DNA of 64,000 nt from Gemmatimonadales bacterium (GTDB taxonomy: Bacteria; Gemmatimonadota; Gemmatimonadetes; Palauibacterales; Palauibacteraceae). The stretch covers positions 20,355 through 84,354 of the forward strand of contig DAOVWI010000001.1 in the NCBI GenBank assembly GCA_030636765.1. The letters run 5' to 3'. Below are positions 8,859-16,989 of the stretch, piece after piece (the first letter of the stretch is position 1; each line of letters starts with the position of its first letter). Made by a program: the position numbers and the translations under genes. The notes under the pieces were generated by a model. The model saw nothing but the letters and a program-made list of their open reading frames with translations. It was not told where the DNA came from and searched no databases.

Positions 8859-9857
8859 ATGGGCGGGATGAAGCCGGGTCCCGAGTTCGACCGGATCCGG
8901 ACCTTCGTCGCCGCGGTCGGCGCGCCGGCGCCGGAGCTCGATCTCCCTCCGGGAGACGATGCGGCCGTGCTCCGGCCGTTGGATGGAGAGCGGATCGTTC
9001 TGAGCTCCGACGTTTCGGTGGAGGGCGTGCACTTTCGCCGCGCCTGGCTGCGCTGGGAGGCGATCGGCTACCGGGCGGCGGCAGCGGCGCTCAGCGATCT
9101 GGCGGCGATGGCCGCGCGTCCGATCGGCGTCCTCGTCTCACTGATGGTCCCCCCGGAAACCGACCAGGGTACGCTCGCGTCCCTCGGCGAGGGCTTAGGC
9201 GTTTGCCTGAGGAGGCACGAGGCGGGGCTGCTCGGCGGTGATCTGGCCCTTGCTCCTGCCGGAGTGGCGATCGACGTGATGGCGGTTGGAGCGTGCCGTT
9301 CCCCGGTGACGCGCGCGGGGGCGAGAGCGGGAGACGAGGTGTGGGTGAGCGGCGCCGTGGGCGGAGCCGCGTCGGCGGTTCGGGCGTGGGAGCGCTCCAT
9401 GGAGCCGGATCCGCGGGCACGCGCCGCGTTCGAGCGTCCGCCGGCCAGGCTGGCCGAAGCTGTGTGGCTGAGGGAGCGGGTGCGGCTCACGGCCCTGATC
9501 GACCTTTCCGATGGCGTGGCGGGTGACGCGCGCCAGATCGCGGCGGCCTCGGAGATGCGGCTCGTCATCGACCTGGACCAGGTTCCGCTCGCCCCGGTCC
9601 TGGTCGAGTACGCCGACAGGGATGCGGCACTTCGCCTGGCTCTCGCGGGCGGCGACGACTACGAACTGCTTCTCTGCTGCGAGCCGGGAGGCATCGAAGC
9701 CGTACGCCCGGAGTTCGGGACGGAGTTCGGGCTGCCCCTCACCAGGGTCGGCCGCGTCGAGGACGGCGCAGGTGTCGTGTGGGTCTCCGCGCGGGGAGCG
9801 ACCCTGCCGCCGGAGCTGGACGGCTACGACCACTTCACGTCCGGGAGTGCCCGGTGA
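8859..9857 (+). CDS. thiL: Thiamine-monophosphate kinase
   Basis: ATP-dependent phosphorylation of thiamine monophosphate to the diphosphate cofactor. The 332-residue protein has the AIR-synthase-related fold with GDDAAVLRP near the start, LSSDVSVEGVHFRR, AAALSDLAAMAARP, GGDLALAP, and the late motifs LIDLSDGVAGDARQIA and LAGGDDYELLLCC, which are family signatures. A second ATG (8868) is also possible. Its TGA overlaps the GTG of plsC by 3 nt, so the two are coupled. A C-terminal PPELDGYDHF closes the domain as in other ThiL proteins. Confidence 0.94.
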   Translation: MGGMKPGPEFDRIRTFVAAVGAPAPELDLPPGDDAAVLRPLDGERIVLSSDVSVEGVHFRRAWLRWEAIGYRAAAAALSDLAAMAARPIGVLVSLMVPPETDQGTLASLGEGLGVCLRRHEAGLLGGDLALAPAGVAIDVMAVGACRSPVTRAGARAGDEVWVSGAVGGAASAVRAWERSMEPDPRARAAFERPPARLAEAVWLRERVRLTALIDLSDGVAGDARQIAAASEMRLVIDLDQVPLAPVLVEYADRDAALRLALAGGDDYELLLCCEPGGIEAVRPEFGTEFGLPLTRVGRVEDGAGVVWVSARGATLPPELDGYDHFTSGSAR

Positions 9858-10588
9858 TCCGCATGCTGGTGTTCGGCGTCGTGGCGGTCCCCTCCACGAT
9901 CTTCTTCTCGCTGGTGGCGATCGTGGCCGGGTTGCTGCGCGCGCCCAAGAGCACGTTCGACTGGGTGCACCGCAACTGGTCGAGGAGCGTCCTCCGTGCC
10001 GCCGGCGTCGAGGTTCGCGTCACCGGCCTCGAGCATGTCGTGCCGGACGGTGCGCAGATCTTCGTCAGCAACCATCAGTCGATGTTCGACATCTGGGCGC
10101 TGTTCGCGACGCTACCGGTCTCGCTCCGATTCGTCGCAAAGAAGGAGATGTCCCGGATCCCGATTCTCTCTCAGGCCATGCGGGCGGCTGGTCACGTGTT
10201 CATCGATCGCCAGGACCGGGTGCAGGCGGCCGAGGCGATGCGGCGCGCCGGGAAGCGCATGCTCCGGGAGGGTCTCTCGCTCGGACTCTTTCCGGAGGGG
10301 ACACGGGCGCGCGACAGGAGGCTGAAGCCGTTCAAGAAAGGAACCTTCGTCCTCGCCATCGAGACTCAGACGACCCTCGTTCCGGTCGCCGTGGACGGCG
10401 GGGGCGACATCATTGTGGACGACGGCGGCGGCCGGCTGAAGTTCAGGCTCCGCCCTAAGCCCATCGAGATCCGCTGTGCCGGGCCGATCCCTCTCTCCGG
10501 TCTGACGACAGCGGATCGCGACGAGCTGCTCGCCCGCACCCGGGCGGAGATCGTCCGGTTGCTCTCGGCGGCTACTGGCCCGGAGTGA
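9854..10588 (+). CDS. plsC: 1-acyl-sn-glycerol-3-phosphate acyltransferase
   Basis: Converts lysophosphatidic acid to phosphatidic acid at the inner membrane. The 244-residue protein starts with a hydrophobic helix (about 5-28) and carries the acyltransferase motifs NHQSMFD (catalytic H74 and D79) and FPEGTR (146-151), plus VPVAVDG. GTG 9854 overlaps the thiL stop; the frame extends further upstream, but that region overlaps thiL. The last 17 bp overlap the end of the convergent SPFH gene. With cdsA at 15.8 kb, two successive steps of phospholipid synthesis are in this window. Confidence 0.93.
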   Translation: MIRMLVFGVVAVPSTIFFSLVAIVAGLLRAPKSTFDWVHRNWSRSVLRAAGVEVRVTGLEHVVPDGAQIFVSNHQSMFDIWALFATLPVSLRFVAKKEMSRIPILSQAMRAAGHVFIDRQDRVQAAEAMRRAGKRMLREGLSLGLFPEGTRARDRRLKPFKKGTFVLAIETQTTLVPVAVDGGGDIIVDDGGGRLKFRLRPKPIEIRCAGPIPLSGLTTADRDELLARTRAEIVRLLSAATGPE

Positions 10589-11444
10589 AGAAGAGCGGGA
10601 TGCCGCCTTCCGTCGGTGCGATCACCAGGTTGTTGGTGCCTGCGGCGACCTCACCGAGCATCTCCAGGTAACGCCAGTACAGGTAGCGCTGGCCGGACAC
10701 GCCGGTCAGGCTCGCCGCGATGACCGCCTGGGCGTCCCGGATTCCTGCGGCTTCGGCTCGCTTCTGGTTGGCCTGCTCCTCGACCACCTGCGTCTGGAAA
10801 GCCTCGGCCTGCACCTGCTGCTCCCGCGCCAGCTTCGCCTCGATGGCCTCTCGAAGCGCGTTCGGGGGCTCGATCTCGCGCACGAAGAACTCCGTGATCT
10901 GGATCCCGCGCGGCGTGAGCTTGTCGTCCATCAGCTCTCGAATTCGCCCGCTGATGCCGGTCCGCTCAACGGAGAGGATGTTTGCCGCGACGACCTCGGC
11001 GACGGCGTCTCGTACGGCCGAGCGATACGTGTTGTAGACGAAATTATGGATCGCCCGCGTGTCGCCAACCGTGAGGAACAGGCGGACGACGGAGTCCGGA
11101 TTGAGCCGGTACCGGTACGCCGCGTCCACCTGAATCGACAGCTGGTCGGACGTCAGGGCCGCCAGCCGCTCGCTCTGGCCGGAGGGCGGGAAGGAAATCT
11201 CGCGGAGGTTGTAGTTCGTCCACGATCGCACGATCGAATGGTAGAGGCCCTGCGGGTACGGCCGCGAGTCCACGGACCCGGTGAGCGGATTGCGCTTGAC
11301 CCCCACCTCGAAGTCGTCGATGCGATTGAACCCGAACAGCAGCACGACAGCGACGACGAGCACCAGGACGCCGGCCCCGATCGCACCGGCGCTGCGGAAG
11401 GTCTTGCTCAGGTCCAGCGGCGGTCTCCTTATCGGCGTGTTCAT
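10572..11444 (-). CDS. SPFH/prohibitin family membrane protein
   Basis: A 290-residue protein with one N-terminal membrane helix (about 21-40, GAGVLVLVVAVVLLFGF) followed by an SPFH/band 7 domain (about 42-215) with YRYRLNPDSV and VYNTYRSAVRDAVAEVVA, then a charged coiled-coil stretch rich in Ala, Glu and Gln. The ITEFFVREIEPP segment is typical of prohibitin/HflC relatives. Members form large rings at the membrane that often modulate FtsH or membrane domains; no FtsH or NfeD partner is adjacent. Transcribed away from enolase, with ATG preceded by GGAGGAAG. It overlaps plsC tail to tail by 17 bp. Confidence 0.88.
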   Translation of the reverse strand: MNTPIRRPPLDLSKTFRSAGAIGAGVLVLVVAVVLLFGFNRIDDFEVGVKRNPLTGSVDSRPYPQGLYHSIVRSWTNYNLREISFPPSGQSERLAALTSDQLSIQVDAAYRYRLNPDSVVRLFLTVGDTRAIHNFVYNTYRSAVRDAVAEVVAANILSVERTGISGRIRELMDDKLTPRGIQITEFFVREIEPPNALREAIEAKLAREQQVQAEAFQTQVVEEQANQKRAEAAGIRDAQAVIAASLTGVSGQRYLYWRYLEMLGEVAAGTNNLVIAPTEGGIPLFFTPGQ

Positions 11445-11560
11445 TTCTTCCTCCGTGACGAGTCGAGAGCCTTGTAGCGAGCCCTGTGCGTCTGCAACTT
11501 TGGTCGCGCGACCGGTTGTCGCACGATGGGATCGATGTAGGAATCTCGGGGGAGAGCCTC

Positions 11561-12880
11561 TTGTCGGCCATAGCGGACATCACTGCGCTGGAGATCCTCG
11601 ACTCGCGGGGGAACCCGACCGTCGAGGCGGAGGTGCGGCTCGAAGGGGGTGCGAGCGGGCGCGCCGCCGTGCCGAGCGGTGCATCGACCGGACGGCACGA
11701 AGCGGTCGAGCTGCGGGACGGAGATGCCGACCGATACGGCGGGAAGGGGGTCACGCGAGCCGTAACGAACGTCGCCCGGGAGATCGGAGGAGCTCTCCTC
11801 GGGGTCGAGCTGGCGGGACAGCGAGAGCTGGACGAGCGCCTCATCGCTCTGGATGGGACCCCGAACAAGGAAAGGCTGGGGGCCAACGCTGTTCTCGCCG
11901 TGTCGATGGCGTTCGCGCGCGCGGCCGCGCTCGAACGTGGGGAGGCTCTGTATCGGTATCTGAGGCGGGCCGCGGACGCGGAAGGAGGAGGAGAAGCGGA
12001 GAGCGGGAGATGGATCCTGCCCGTTCCGATGCTGAACATTCTCAACGGTGGGGCCCACGCGGACAACAACGTCGATGTCCAGGAGTTCATGGTTGTGCCG
12101 GTCGGGGCCGCCAGCTTCGCCGAGGGCCTTCGGGCGGCGGCCGAGGTGTTTCACGCTCTTCGCGCCCGGCTCTCGGCGGAAGGGTTATCGACCGGCGTGG
12201 GCGATGAGGGGGGCGTGGCGCCGGATCTCGAGTCGAACCGCCGCGCTCTCGACCTGATCGTCGAAGCGATCGCTGAGGTGGGGTATCGGGCCGGAGAAGA
12301 CGTGGCCGTGGCGCTCGACGTCGCGGCGACGGAGCTGCACGATCCGGCCGCGGGCGCCTATCGGCTGTCGAGCGAGGGCGAGCGCGGCGACCTGGTGGCA
12401 AGCGAGCTGATCGCGCTCTACGAGACGTGGCTCTCAGAGTACCCGGTCGTCACCCTGGAGGACGGCCTGGCGGAGGATGACTGGGAGGGATGGACCGAGC
12501 TCACATCGCGGCTCGGCCGGCGGGTACAGCTGGTCGGAGACGACCTGTTCGTTACGAGCGTGGAGCGGCTGCGCAGGGGGTTCGAGGAGAGCGCGGCGAA
12601 CGCCATCCTGATCAAGCTGAACCAGATCGGCACGGTCACCGAGACGCTCCGGGCCGTCCGCATGGCTCAGGAGTCGGGGTTCGGCGTTGTCATCTCCCAC
12701 CGGTCCGGGGAGACCGAGGACACGTTCATCGCCGATCTGGCGGTCGGCACGTCCGCCGGCCAGATCAAGACGGGGGCTCCCTGCCGCTCCGAGCGTGTGG
12801 CGAAGTACAACCGCCTGCTGCGGATCGAGCGCGAGTTGGGGGATACCGCGCTCTACCCTGGCGCGAGCGTCTACGCGTAG
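11561..12880 (+). CDS. eno: Enolase
   Basis: Glycolytic 2-phosphoglycerate dehydratase, 439 residues. It has the N-terminal ITALEILDSRGNPTVEAEV, VPSGASTGRHEAVELRDGD, the metal-binding and active-site region VGDDLFVT, the catalytic lysine segment ILIKLNQIGTVTET, and SHRSGETEDTFIADLAVG. TTG 11561 is preferred because it follows GGGGGAGAG and gives the usual start; a GTG at 11486 would add 25 unrelated residues. A possible promoter (TTGTCG near 11516 and TAGGAA near 11538) lies in the divergent spacer shared with the SPFH gene. ftsB follows. Confidence 0.97.
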   Translation: MSAIADITALEILDSRGNPTVEAEVRLEGGASGRAAVPSGASTGRHEAVELRDGDADRYGGKGVTRAVTNVAREIGGALLGVELAGQRELDERLIALDGTPNKERLGANAVLAVSMAFARAAALERGEALYRYLRRAADAEGGGEAESGRWILPVPMLNILNGGAHADNNVDVQEFMVVPVGAASFAEGLRAAAEVFHALRARLSAEGLSTGVGDEGGVAPDLESNRRALDLIVEAIAEVGYRAGEDVAVALDVAATELHDPAAGAYRLSSEGERGDLVASELIALYETWLSEYPVVTLEDGLAEDDWEGWTELTSRLGRRVQLVGDDLFVTSVERLRRGFEESAANAILIKLNQIGTVTETLRAVRMAQESGFGVVISHRSGETEDTFIADLAVGTSAGQIKTGAPCRSERVAKYNRLLRIERELGDTALYPGASVYA

Positions 12881-12931
12881 CGATCGTGGAAAAGGTGACG
12901 CGCTTTCTGATGCTTACCGGTTCCGAGGCGC

Positions 12932-13270
12932 ATGTCTGAGAGACTCCGGCGGATCGGCCTACGCTTGCTGGTGGCGACCCTCTGGCTCGCTGGAGGATAC
13001 TACCTCCTGCTCGGCGGCGAGTACTCGGCTCTCGATCTGCGCGACCTCGGGACCGACAGGGGCCGGATCGAGCTCCGGATTGACTCGCTTGGCGTGGTGA
13101 CGGACTCGCTCCAGGCGTGGTCCGACAGCCTGGAGGCGAGCCCCGTAGCCATCGAGCGGGTGGCACGTGAGAGATACGGATTCATCCGTGACGGGGAGCG
13201 CCTGTACCGCTTTATTCCCGTGGACAGAAGCGATCAAGAACGGATTGACCGACCGGCAAACCGCGACTAG
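12932..13270 (+). CDS. FtsB/DivIC-type septum formation initiator
   Basis: A 112-residue bitopic protein: a short basic cytoplasmic N-terminus, one membrane helix (about 8-27, LRLLVATLWLAGGYYLLLGG), then a periplasmic heptad-like region (LRIDSLGVVTDSLQAWSDSLE) and the conserved ERVARERYGFIRDGERLYRF motif of FtsB/DivIC. It acts in the divisome with FtsL and FtsQ. The eno-ftsB order is common in bacteria. Its stop codon overlaps the -10 of a predicted promoter. The C-terminal PVDRSDQERIDRPANRD tail is charged and probably disordered. Confidence 0.88.
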   Translation: MSERLRRIGLRLLVATLWLAGGYYLLLGGEYSALDLRDLGTDRGRIELRIDSLGVVTDSLQAWSDSLEASPVAIERVARERYGFIRDGERLYRFIPVDRSDQERIDRPANRD

Positions 13271-13273
13271 ATT
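13245..13273 (+). promoter_or_regulatory. Sigma-70-type promoter (predicted)
   Basis: TTGACC at 13245-13250, exactly 17 nt, then TAGATT at 13268-13273; the TAG is also the ftsB stop. The predicted start near 13280 is about 70 nt before an intrinsic terminator and 80 nt before tRNA-Met. It may drive the tRNA, with partial termination in between, or a separate short RNA. Confidence 0.55.
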
Positions 13274-13279
13274 TGGCCT

Positions 13280-13350
13280 TGCATGGCGTGGTGGAGTAGC
13301 TCCGCGCGTGGGTTTCAAAGCAGGCCGGGGGGTTCTCCGGCCGCTTTTTT
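13280..13350 (+). ncRNA. Candidate small RNA or tRNA leader
   Basis: A 70-nt stretch delimited by a well-formed promoter and an intrinsic terminator, with no open frame of note. It can form a first hairpin at 13291-13305 (GTGGAG, loop TAG, CTCCGC with one G-U pair) and then the terminator hairpin at 13323-13342. No known RNA family was recognised. It could instead be only the 5' leader of the tRNA-Met transcript. Confidence 0.3.
13323..13350 (+). terminator. Rho-independent terminator
   Basis: GGCCGG (13323-13328) pairs with CCGGCC (13337-13342) around a GGGGTTCT-type loop and is followed by GC and six T residues (13345-13350). It would end the eno-ftsB transcript, and any transcript starting near 13280, just before tRNA-Met. 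Confidence 0.75.
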
Positions 13351-13359
13351 GGTGGACCC

Positions 13360-13433
13360 GGCAGGGTAGCTCAGCCTGGTAGAGCAAGGGACTCATAAGC
13401 CCTAGGTCGCGGGTTCAAATCCCGCCCCTGCCA
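13360..13433 (+). tRNA. tRNA-Met (CAT), elongator
   Basis: Cloverleaf of 74 nt: acceptor GGCAGGG (13360-13366) pairs with CCCTGCC (13426-13432), D stem GCTC/GAGC, anticodon loop CTCATAA with CAT at 13394-13396, T arm GCGGG-TTCAAAT-CCCGC. The G1-C72 pair argues against an initiator tRNA, and the body resembles elongator tRNA-Met rather than the tRNA-Ile read with lysidine. The last anticodon-stem pair is A13391 opposite G13399, a mismatch. CCA is not encoded. A terminator lies just upstream and thiI starts 54 nt downstream. Confidence 0.95.
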
Positions 13434-13487
13434 CTCGACGTTTCCCCAACCGGAGCCCTGTCGCCCCCCTGCCTCGTGCGATGTGCG

Positions 13488-14972
13488 ATGCCCTACCGAG
13501 ATAGCGAGAGCCTCGAGGTCCTCATCCGGCTCGCCGGGGAGGTGAGCACGAAGGCTCGCCCCACCCGCAGCCGCTTCCAGCGCCGCCTGGAGCGGAATCT
13601 CCTGGATGCCTGCAGGGCGCATGGCCTCCGATGCCAGACGACTCGCCAATGGAGCCGGCTCTTCGTGAGATCGCCGGAGGAGGCGGTCCTTGACGTCGTC
13701 GGGCGGGTGTTCGGGATTAGCTCCTACTCCGTGATCGAGAGCCGCTGCGACGCCTCGCTGCCTGCGATCGTCGAGCTCGGGACCAAGCTGTACGCGGACG
13801 TGGTTCGTGGCCGGAGCTTTGCCGTGCGCGCCCGCCGCAGCGGGCGGCACGACTTCAGCTCCCACGACGTGCAGGTGGAGCTAGGGGCGGCGCTTAATCC
13901 GGGGGCCACGGTGGACCTTTCGAGCCCGGACGTGGAGGTCCGCGTCGAGATACGGGACGATGACGTCTACTTCTTCGGGACGCCCGTGCGAGGTGCGGGT
14001 GGGCTCCCCCTCGGTGTGCAGGGGAAGGCGGTCGCTCTGATCTCCGGCGGCTACGATTCGGCCGTGGCGGCCTGGATGGCCCTGCGCCGGGGCGTCGAGC
14101 TGGAGTACGTCTTCTGTAACCTCGGAGGCGCCGCGTACAGGCGACTCACCCTCGAGGTCGTGAAGGTGCTGGCCGATCTGTGGAGCTACGGGACACGGCC
14201 CCGGCTCCACGTCGTCGAGTTCGAGGCCGTGATGGACGATTTCCGGAGGAGCGTAAAGCCTTCCTACTGGCAGGTGACCCTCAAGCGACTCATGTACCTC
14301 GCCGCCGGTCGGGTGGCTGCCGCAACGGGTGCGGACGCCATCGTGACGGGTGAGGCTGTCGGCCAGGTGTCGTCTCAAACGCTGGCGAACCTGAGGGCGA
14401 TCGACGCGGTGTCGTCGCTACCGGTGCTCCGGCCGCTGGCAGGCTTCGACAAGGAAGAGATCATCGATCGCGCCCGGGAGATCGGCACCTATGACCTCTC
14501 GTCGCGCGTACGGGAGTACTGCGCGATCGTCCCCGAACGACCCGTGACCGCCGCCCGTCCCGAGGTCGTCGATGCGCAGGAACGGGAGATCGATCGGACC
14601 GTCCTGGAGCGTGCGGTCGACGACCGGCAGGTTTTCGAGCTGCGAGGCCTGGACATGACGCAGCTCGTCGGATCGCACCTGTTCGTGAGCGACGTGCCCG
14701 AGGATGCGGTGGTCATCGACTCGCGCGACGCCGCCTCGTACCTGGAGTGGCATTGGCCGGGAGCTCTACACCGGGAGTACGAGGAGCTGACCGGCGCCTT
14801 CCGAAAGCTCGACCGGGACCGGACGTATGTCCTCTACTGCGGCGAAGGCATTCTCACCGCCCACCTCGCCGAGCGGATGCAGGGTCGAGGGTACGAGGCG
14901 TACAGTTTCCGGGGTGGTGTCCGGGGCCTTCGCAGGTATCAGAAGGCGCGGGCATCTGCCGGCTCGGGATGA
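13488..14972 (+). CDS. thiI: tRNA 4-thiouridine synthase / thiamine sulfurtransferase ThiI with rhodanese domain
   Basis: Makes s4U8 in tRNA and supplies sulfur for the thiazole of thiamine. The 494 residues comprise an N-terminal ferredoxin-like/THUMP region (about 1-165), a PP-loop domain with SGGYDS (186-191), and a C-terminal rhodanese domain with the persulfide cysteine C451 (VLYCGEG). The rhodanese domain is present only in some ThiI proteins and is needed for the sulfur-relay form. ATG 13488 is used; a GTG at 13476 would add four residues. It follows tRNA-Met, whose U8 is a possible substrate. ThiL at 8.9 kb is the other thiamine enzyme here. Confidence 0.93.
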   Translation: MPYRDSESLEVLIRLAGEVSTKARPTRSRFQRRLERNLLDACRAHGLRCQTTRQWSRLFVRSPEEAVLDVVGRVFGISSYSVIESRCDASLPAIVELGTKLYADVVRGRSFAVRARRSGRHDFSSHDVQVELGAALNPGATVDLSSPDVEVRVEIRDDDVYFFGTPVRGAGGLPLGVQGKAVALISGGYDSAVAAWMALRRGVELEYVFCNLGGAAYRRLTLEVVKVLADLWSYGTRPRLHVVEFEAVMDDFRRSVKPSYWQVTLKRLMYLAAGRVAAATGADAIVTGEAVGQVSSQTLANLRAIDAVSSLPVLRPLAGFDKEEIIDRAREIGTYDLSSRVREYCAIVPERPVTAARPEVVDAQEREIDRTVLERAVDDRQVFELRGLDMTQLVGSHLFVSDVPEDAVVIDSRDAASYLEWHWPGALHREYEELTGAFRKLDRDRTYVLYCGEGILTAHLAERMQGRGYEAYSFRGGVRGLRRYQKARASAGSG

Positions 14973-15006
14973 CGGGCCTTCGGATACCTCAGGCTTTCGG
15001 GCGGCT

Positions 15007-15035
15007 TTGACACGTCAGGCCGCGCGTGGCAGGTT
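15007..15035 (+). promoter_or_regulatory. Sigma-70-type promoter for uppS (predicted)
   Basis: A perfect TTGACA -35 (15007-15012), 17-nt spacer, and CAGGTT -10 (15030-15035). The expected start, about 15042-15044, coincides with the uppS ATG, and there is no Shine-Dalgarno sequence before that ATG, so the mRNA may be leaderless. Confidence 0.55.
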
Positions 15036-15043
15036 GCGGCGCC

Positions 15044-15805
15044 ATGTCTGAGAGCGAACAAGTGAAGGTCCGAGAGCGCCTCCTGGCGCAGGCCCTACAG
15101 GGCGAGATCCCCACTCACGTTGCCGTCATCATGGACGGGAACGGAAGGTGGGCGGAGGCCCGGGGGCTTCCGCGGTCGCAGGGGCACCACCAGGGGATCA
15201 AGTCCGTTCGTGAGGCTGTGATCGGCTCCGTCGAGCTCGGGATCCGTTACCTGACGCTCTACGCCTTCTCCGAGGAGAATTGGCTCCGGCCGGCCTCCGA
15301 GGTTGCCGCGTTGATGGATGTTCTCGTCACGTATGCGGCGAGCGAGGAGGAAGAGCTGCACGAGCGCGGCGTTCGGGTCACGGCGTTCGGCGATCTGGAT
15401 CGGATCTCGCCGGAGGCCCGGTCGGCCGTCGAGGTCCTGGAGGCAGCGACCCGGGGTGGCGAGGCCCTTCGCGTCAACCTCGCCATCAGCTACGGGTCGC
15501 GCTCCGAGATCGCGCGGGCTGCCCAGCGGCTGGTCGTGGAGGCTCTCGCCGGACGGCTCTCCCCGGAGGACGTGGATGTGGATCGCTTCGCGCGGGAGTT
15601 GTACATGGCGGACGTGCCGGATCCGGATCTCCTCATTCGGACCTCGGGCGAGCGGCGGCTGTCCAACTTCCTGCTCTGGCAGATCGCCTATGCGGAACTC
15701 TTCGTCACGCCCGTCCTATGGCCGGATTTCGATCGCACGCACCTGTTCGAGGCCATCCGGGACTACCAGCGCCGGGAGCGTCGGTACGGTCGAGTCGAGG
15801 CCTGA
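15044..15805 (+). CDS. uppS: Undecaprenyl diphosphate synthase (cis-prenyltransferase)
   Basis: Condenses isopentenyl diphosphate onto farnesyl diphosphate to make the lipid carrier for cell-wall sugars. The 253-residue protein has HVAVIMDGNGRWA with catalytic D31, YAFSEENWLRP, and the C-terminal RTSGERRLSNFLLWQIAYAEL that binds diphosphate. ATG 15044 gives the best N-terminus and sits at a predicted transcription start; a GTG at 15026 would lie within the promoter. It begins the uppS-cdsA-rseP group; cdsA follows after 9 nt. Confidence 0.95.
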   Translation: MSESEQVKVRERLLAQALQGEIPTHVAVIMDGNGRWAEARGLPRSQGHHQGIKSVREAVIGSVELGIRYLTLYAFSEENWLRPASEVAALMDVLVTYAASEEEELHERGVRVTAFGDLDRISPEARSAVEVLEAATRGGEALRVNLAISYGSRSEIARAAQRLVVEALAGRLSPEDVDVDRFARELYMADVPDPDLLIRTSGERRLSNFLLWQIAYAELFVTPVLWPDFDRTHLFEAIRDYQRRERRYGRVEA

Positions 15806-15814
15806 GCGCCGCCG

Positions 15815-16648
15815 GTGAAGGAGGACCTACGCCGCCGGTTGGTCGTCGCGGCCGTCGGCATTCCCGCTTCGCTCGTAGTCGTCTACCGAGGCGATGTCAT
15901 CCTCGCCCTCGGGCTGAGCTTCCTCGCCGCCGTCGGCTTCTGGGAGTACGCCGTCATGATGCGCGAGGCGGGTCACCGGCCGTTCATCGGACTTGGCCTC
16001 CTGGCGGCTCTCACTTTTCCGCTCGCCGTCCGAACCCTCGGTTTTGGTGTGGCGTGGGCGGCGTGCGTGGCGTTCCTCGCGCTCGGCTCGGCGGTGGCGA
16101 CGCTTCGTTTGCCGCCGTCCGAGCGCCCGATCTCGAACGCCGCGATCACGCTGTTCGGGGCCTTCTACTTGGGTGGCCTGCTCAGTTTCGGGGTTCCGCT
16201 GCGGGAGTGGTTCCTGCCGGGGAGAGTCGAGGGCACGCTACTGTTTTTCTACCCCGTCGTTGTGACCTGGATCACCGACACGGCCGCCTACGCAGGCGGC
16301 AGGACGTTCGGGCGTCGGCAGCTATCGCCGACCATCAGCCCGAACAAGACGATCGAGGGCGCCGTGAGCGCCTTGATTGCCGGACCCCTCGGAGCCCTGC
16401 TGTACGGGCTCTTGGTTCCCGTACCGGTGATCCAGGGGCTCGGCCCGACAACGCTTCTGGTTTTCGGGTTCTTCGTGGCTCTTCTCGCGATCATCGGAGA
16501 TCTGGTGGAGTCCGCGCTCAAGCGGGAGTGTGGGCAGAAGGATGCCTCCGGGCTCCTGCCGGGTCACGGAGGCTTCCTGGACCGGCTGGACTCGCTCCTG
16601 TGGACAATCCCGGGCGCGTACCTGTTCTTCATGGCGATCGGCCTGTGA
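15815..16648 (+). CDS. cdsA: Phosphatidate cytidylyltransferase
   Basis: Integral membrane enzyme making CDP-diacylglycerol from phosphatidic acid and CTP. The 277 residues hold about seven or eight hydrophobic segments and the family signature near the C-terminus, ESALKRECGQKDASGLLPGH followed by GGFLDRLDS. TWITDTAAYAGGRTFGRRQL and SPNKTIEGA are also conserved. GTG start at 15815. In many bacteria dxr would come next; here an inverted-repeat element separates cdsA from rseP. Confidence 0.94.
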   Translation: MKEDLRRRLVVAAVGIPASLVVVYRGDVILALGLSFLAAVGFWEYAVMMREAGHRPFIGLGLLAALTFPLAVRTLGFGVAWAACVAFLALGSAVATLRLPPSERPISNAAITLFGAFYLGGLLSFGVPLREWFLPGRVEGTLLFFYPVVVTWITDTAAYAGGRTFGRRQLSPTISPNKTIEGAVSALIAGPLGALLYGLLVPVPVIQGLGPTTLLVFGFFVALLAIIGDLVESALKRECGQKDASGLLPGHGGFLDRLDSLLWTIPGAYLFFMAIGL

Positions 16649-16655
16649 GCGTCTT

Positions 16656-16989
16656 GCAGGTCGCTGAAGAACCCTGGTGGGTCGCGCGCGACAGTCGCTG
16701 TCGCGCCTGTTACCGTCTTGTGAGTCGAGGACAAGGAACGAAGAGGAGTCGATGCCTTGTGCATCGTCGACGACGAGTGACGCCGTATTCGGCCACAACC
16801 GGAGCGAGCGAAGCGAGAGGAGGTCGGCGCCAGCCAATCCCCATGCGCCCTGCGGGTTACGGCGGCGTGGGGGCGTCTCCGGCGTTGCCGCTCCTCCCCG
16901 ATACGCACGGTATCGCCTTCGTCGCGCCGCCTTGGATCTGTCCCCACGGTGCTCGTAACGCGACCCGCCAGGGTTTTTCAGCGACCTGC
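16656..16989 (+). mobile_element. MITE-like non-coding element with 31-bp terminal inverted repeats
   Basis: The left end at 16656-16686 and the reverse complement of the right end at 16959-16989 match at 29 of 31 positions (core GCAGGTCGCTGAA then ACCCTGG). The element spans 334 bp and contains no credible gene; short frames across it are arginine-rich and unlike any protein I know. Just inside the left end is a near-perfect hairpin, GCGACAG-TCG-CTGTCGC (about 16688-16705). No transposase is present. No target-site duplication is obvious (TCTT before, TTGG after). Related single ends occur at 28717 and 53821. It occupies the cdsA-rseP gap. Confidence 0.6.

Noticed and set aside
16727..16958. 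Short frames inside the inverted-repeat element as a dxr remnant or small gene
   Set aside because: Translations on both strands show no Dxr motif, no transposase motif and only arginine-rich low-quality sequence.
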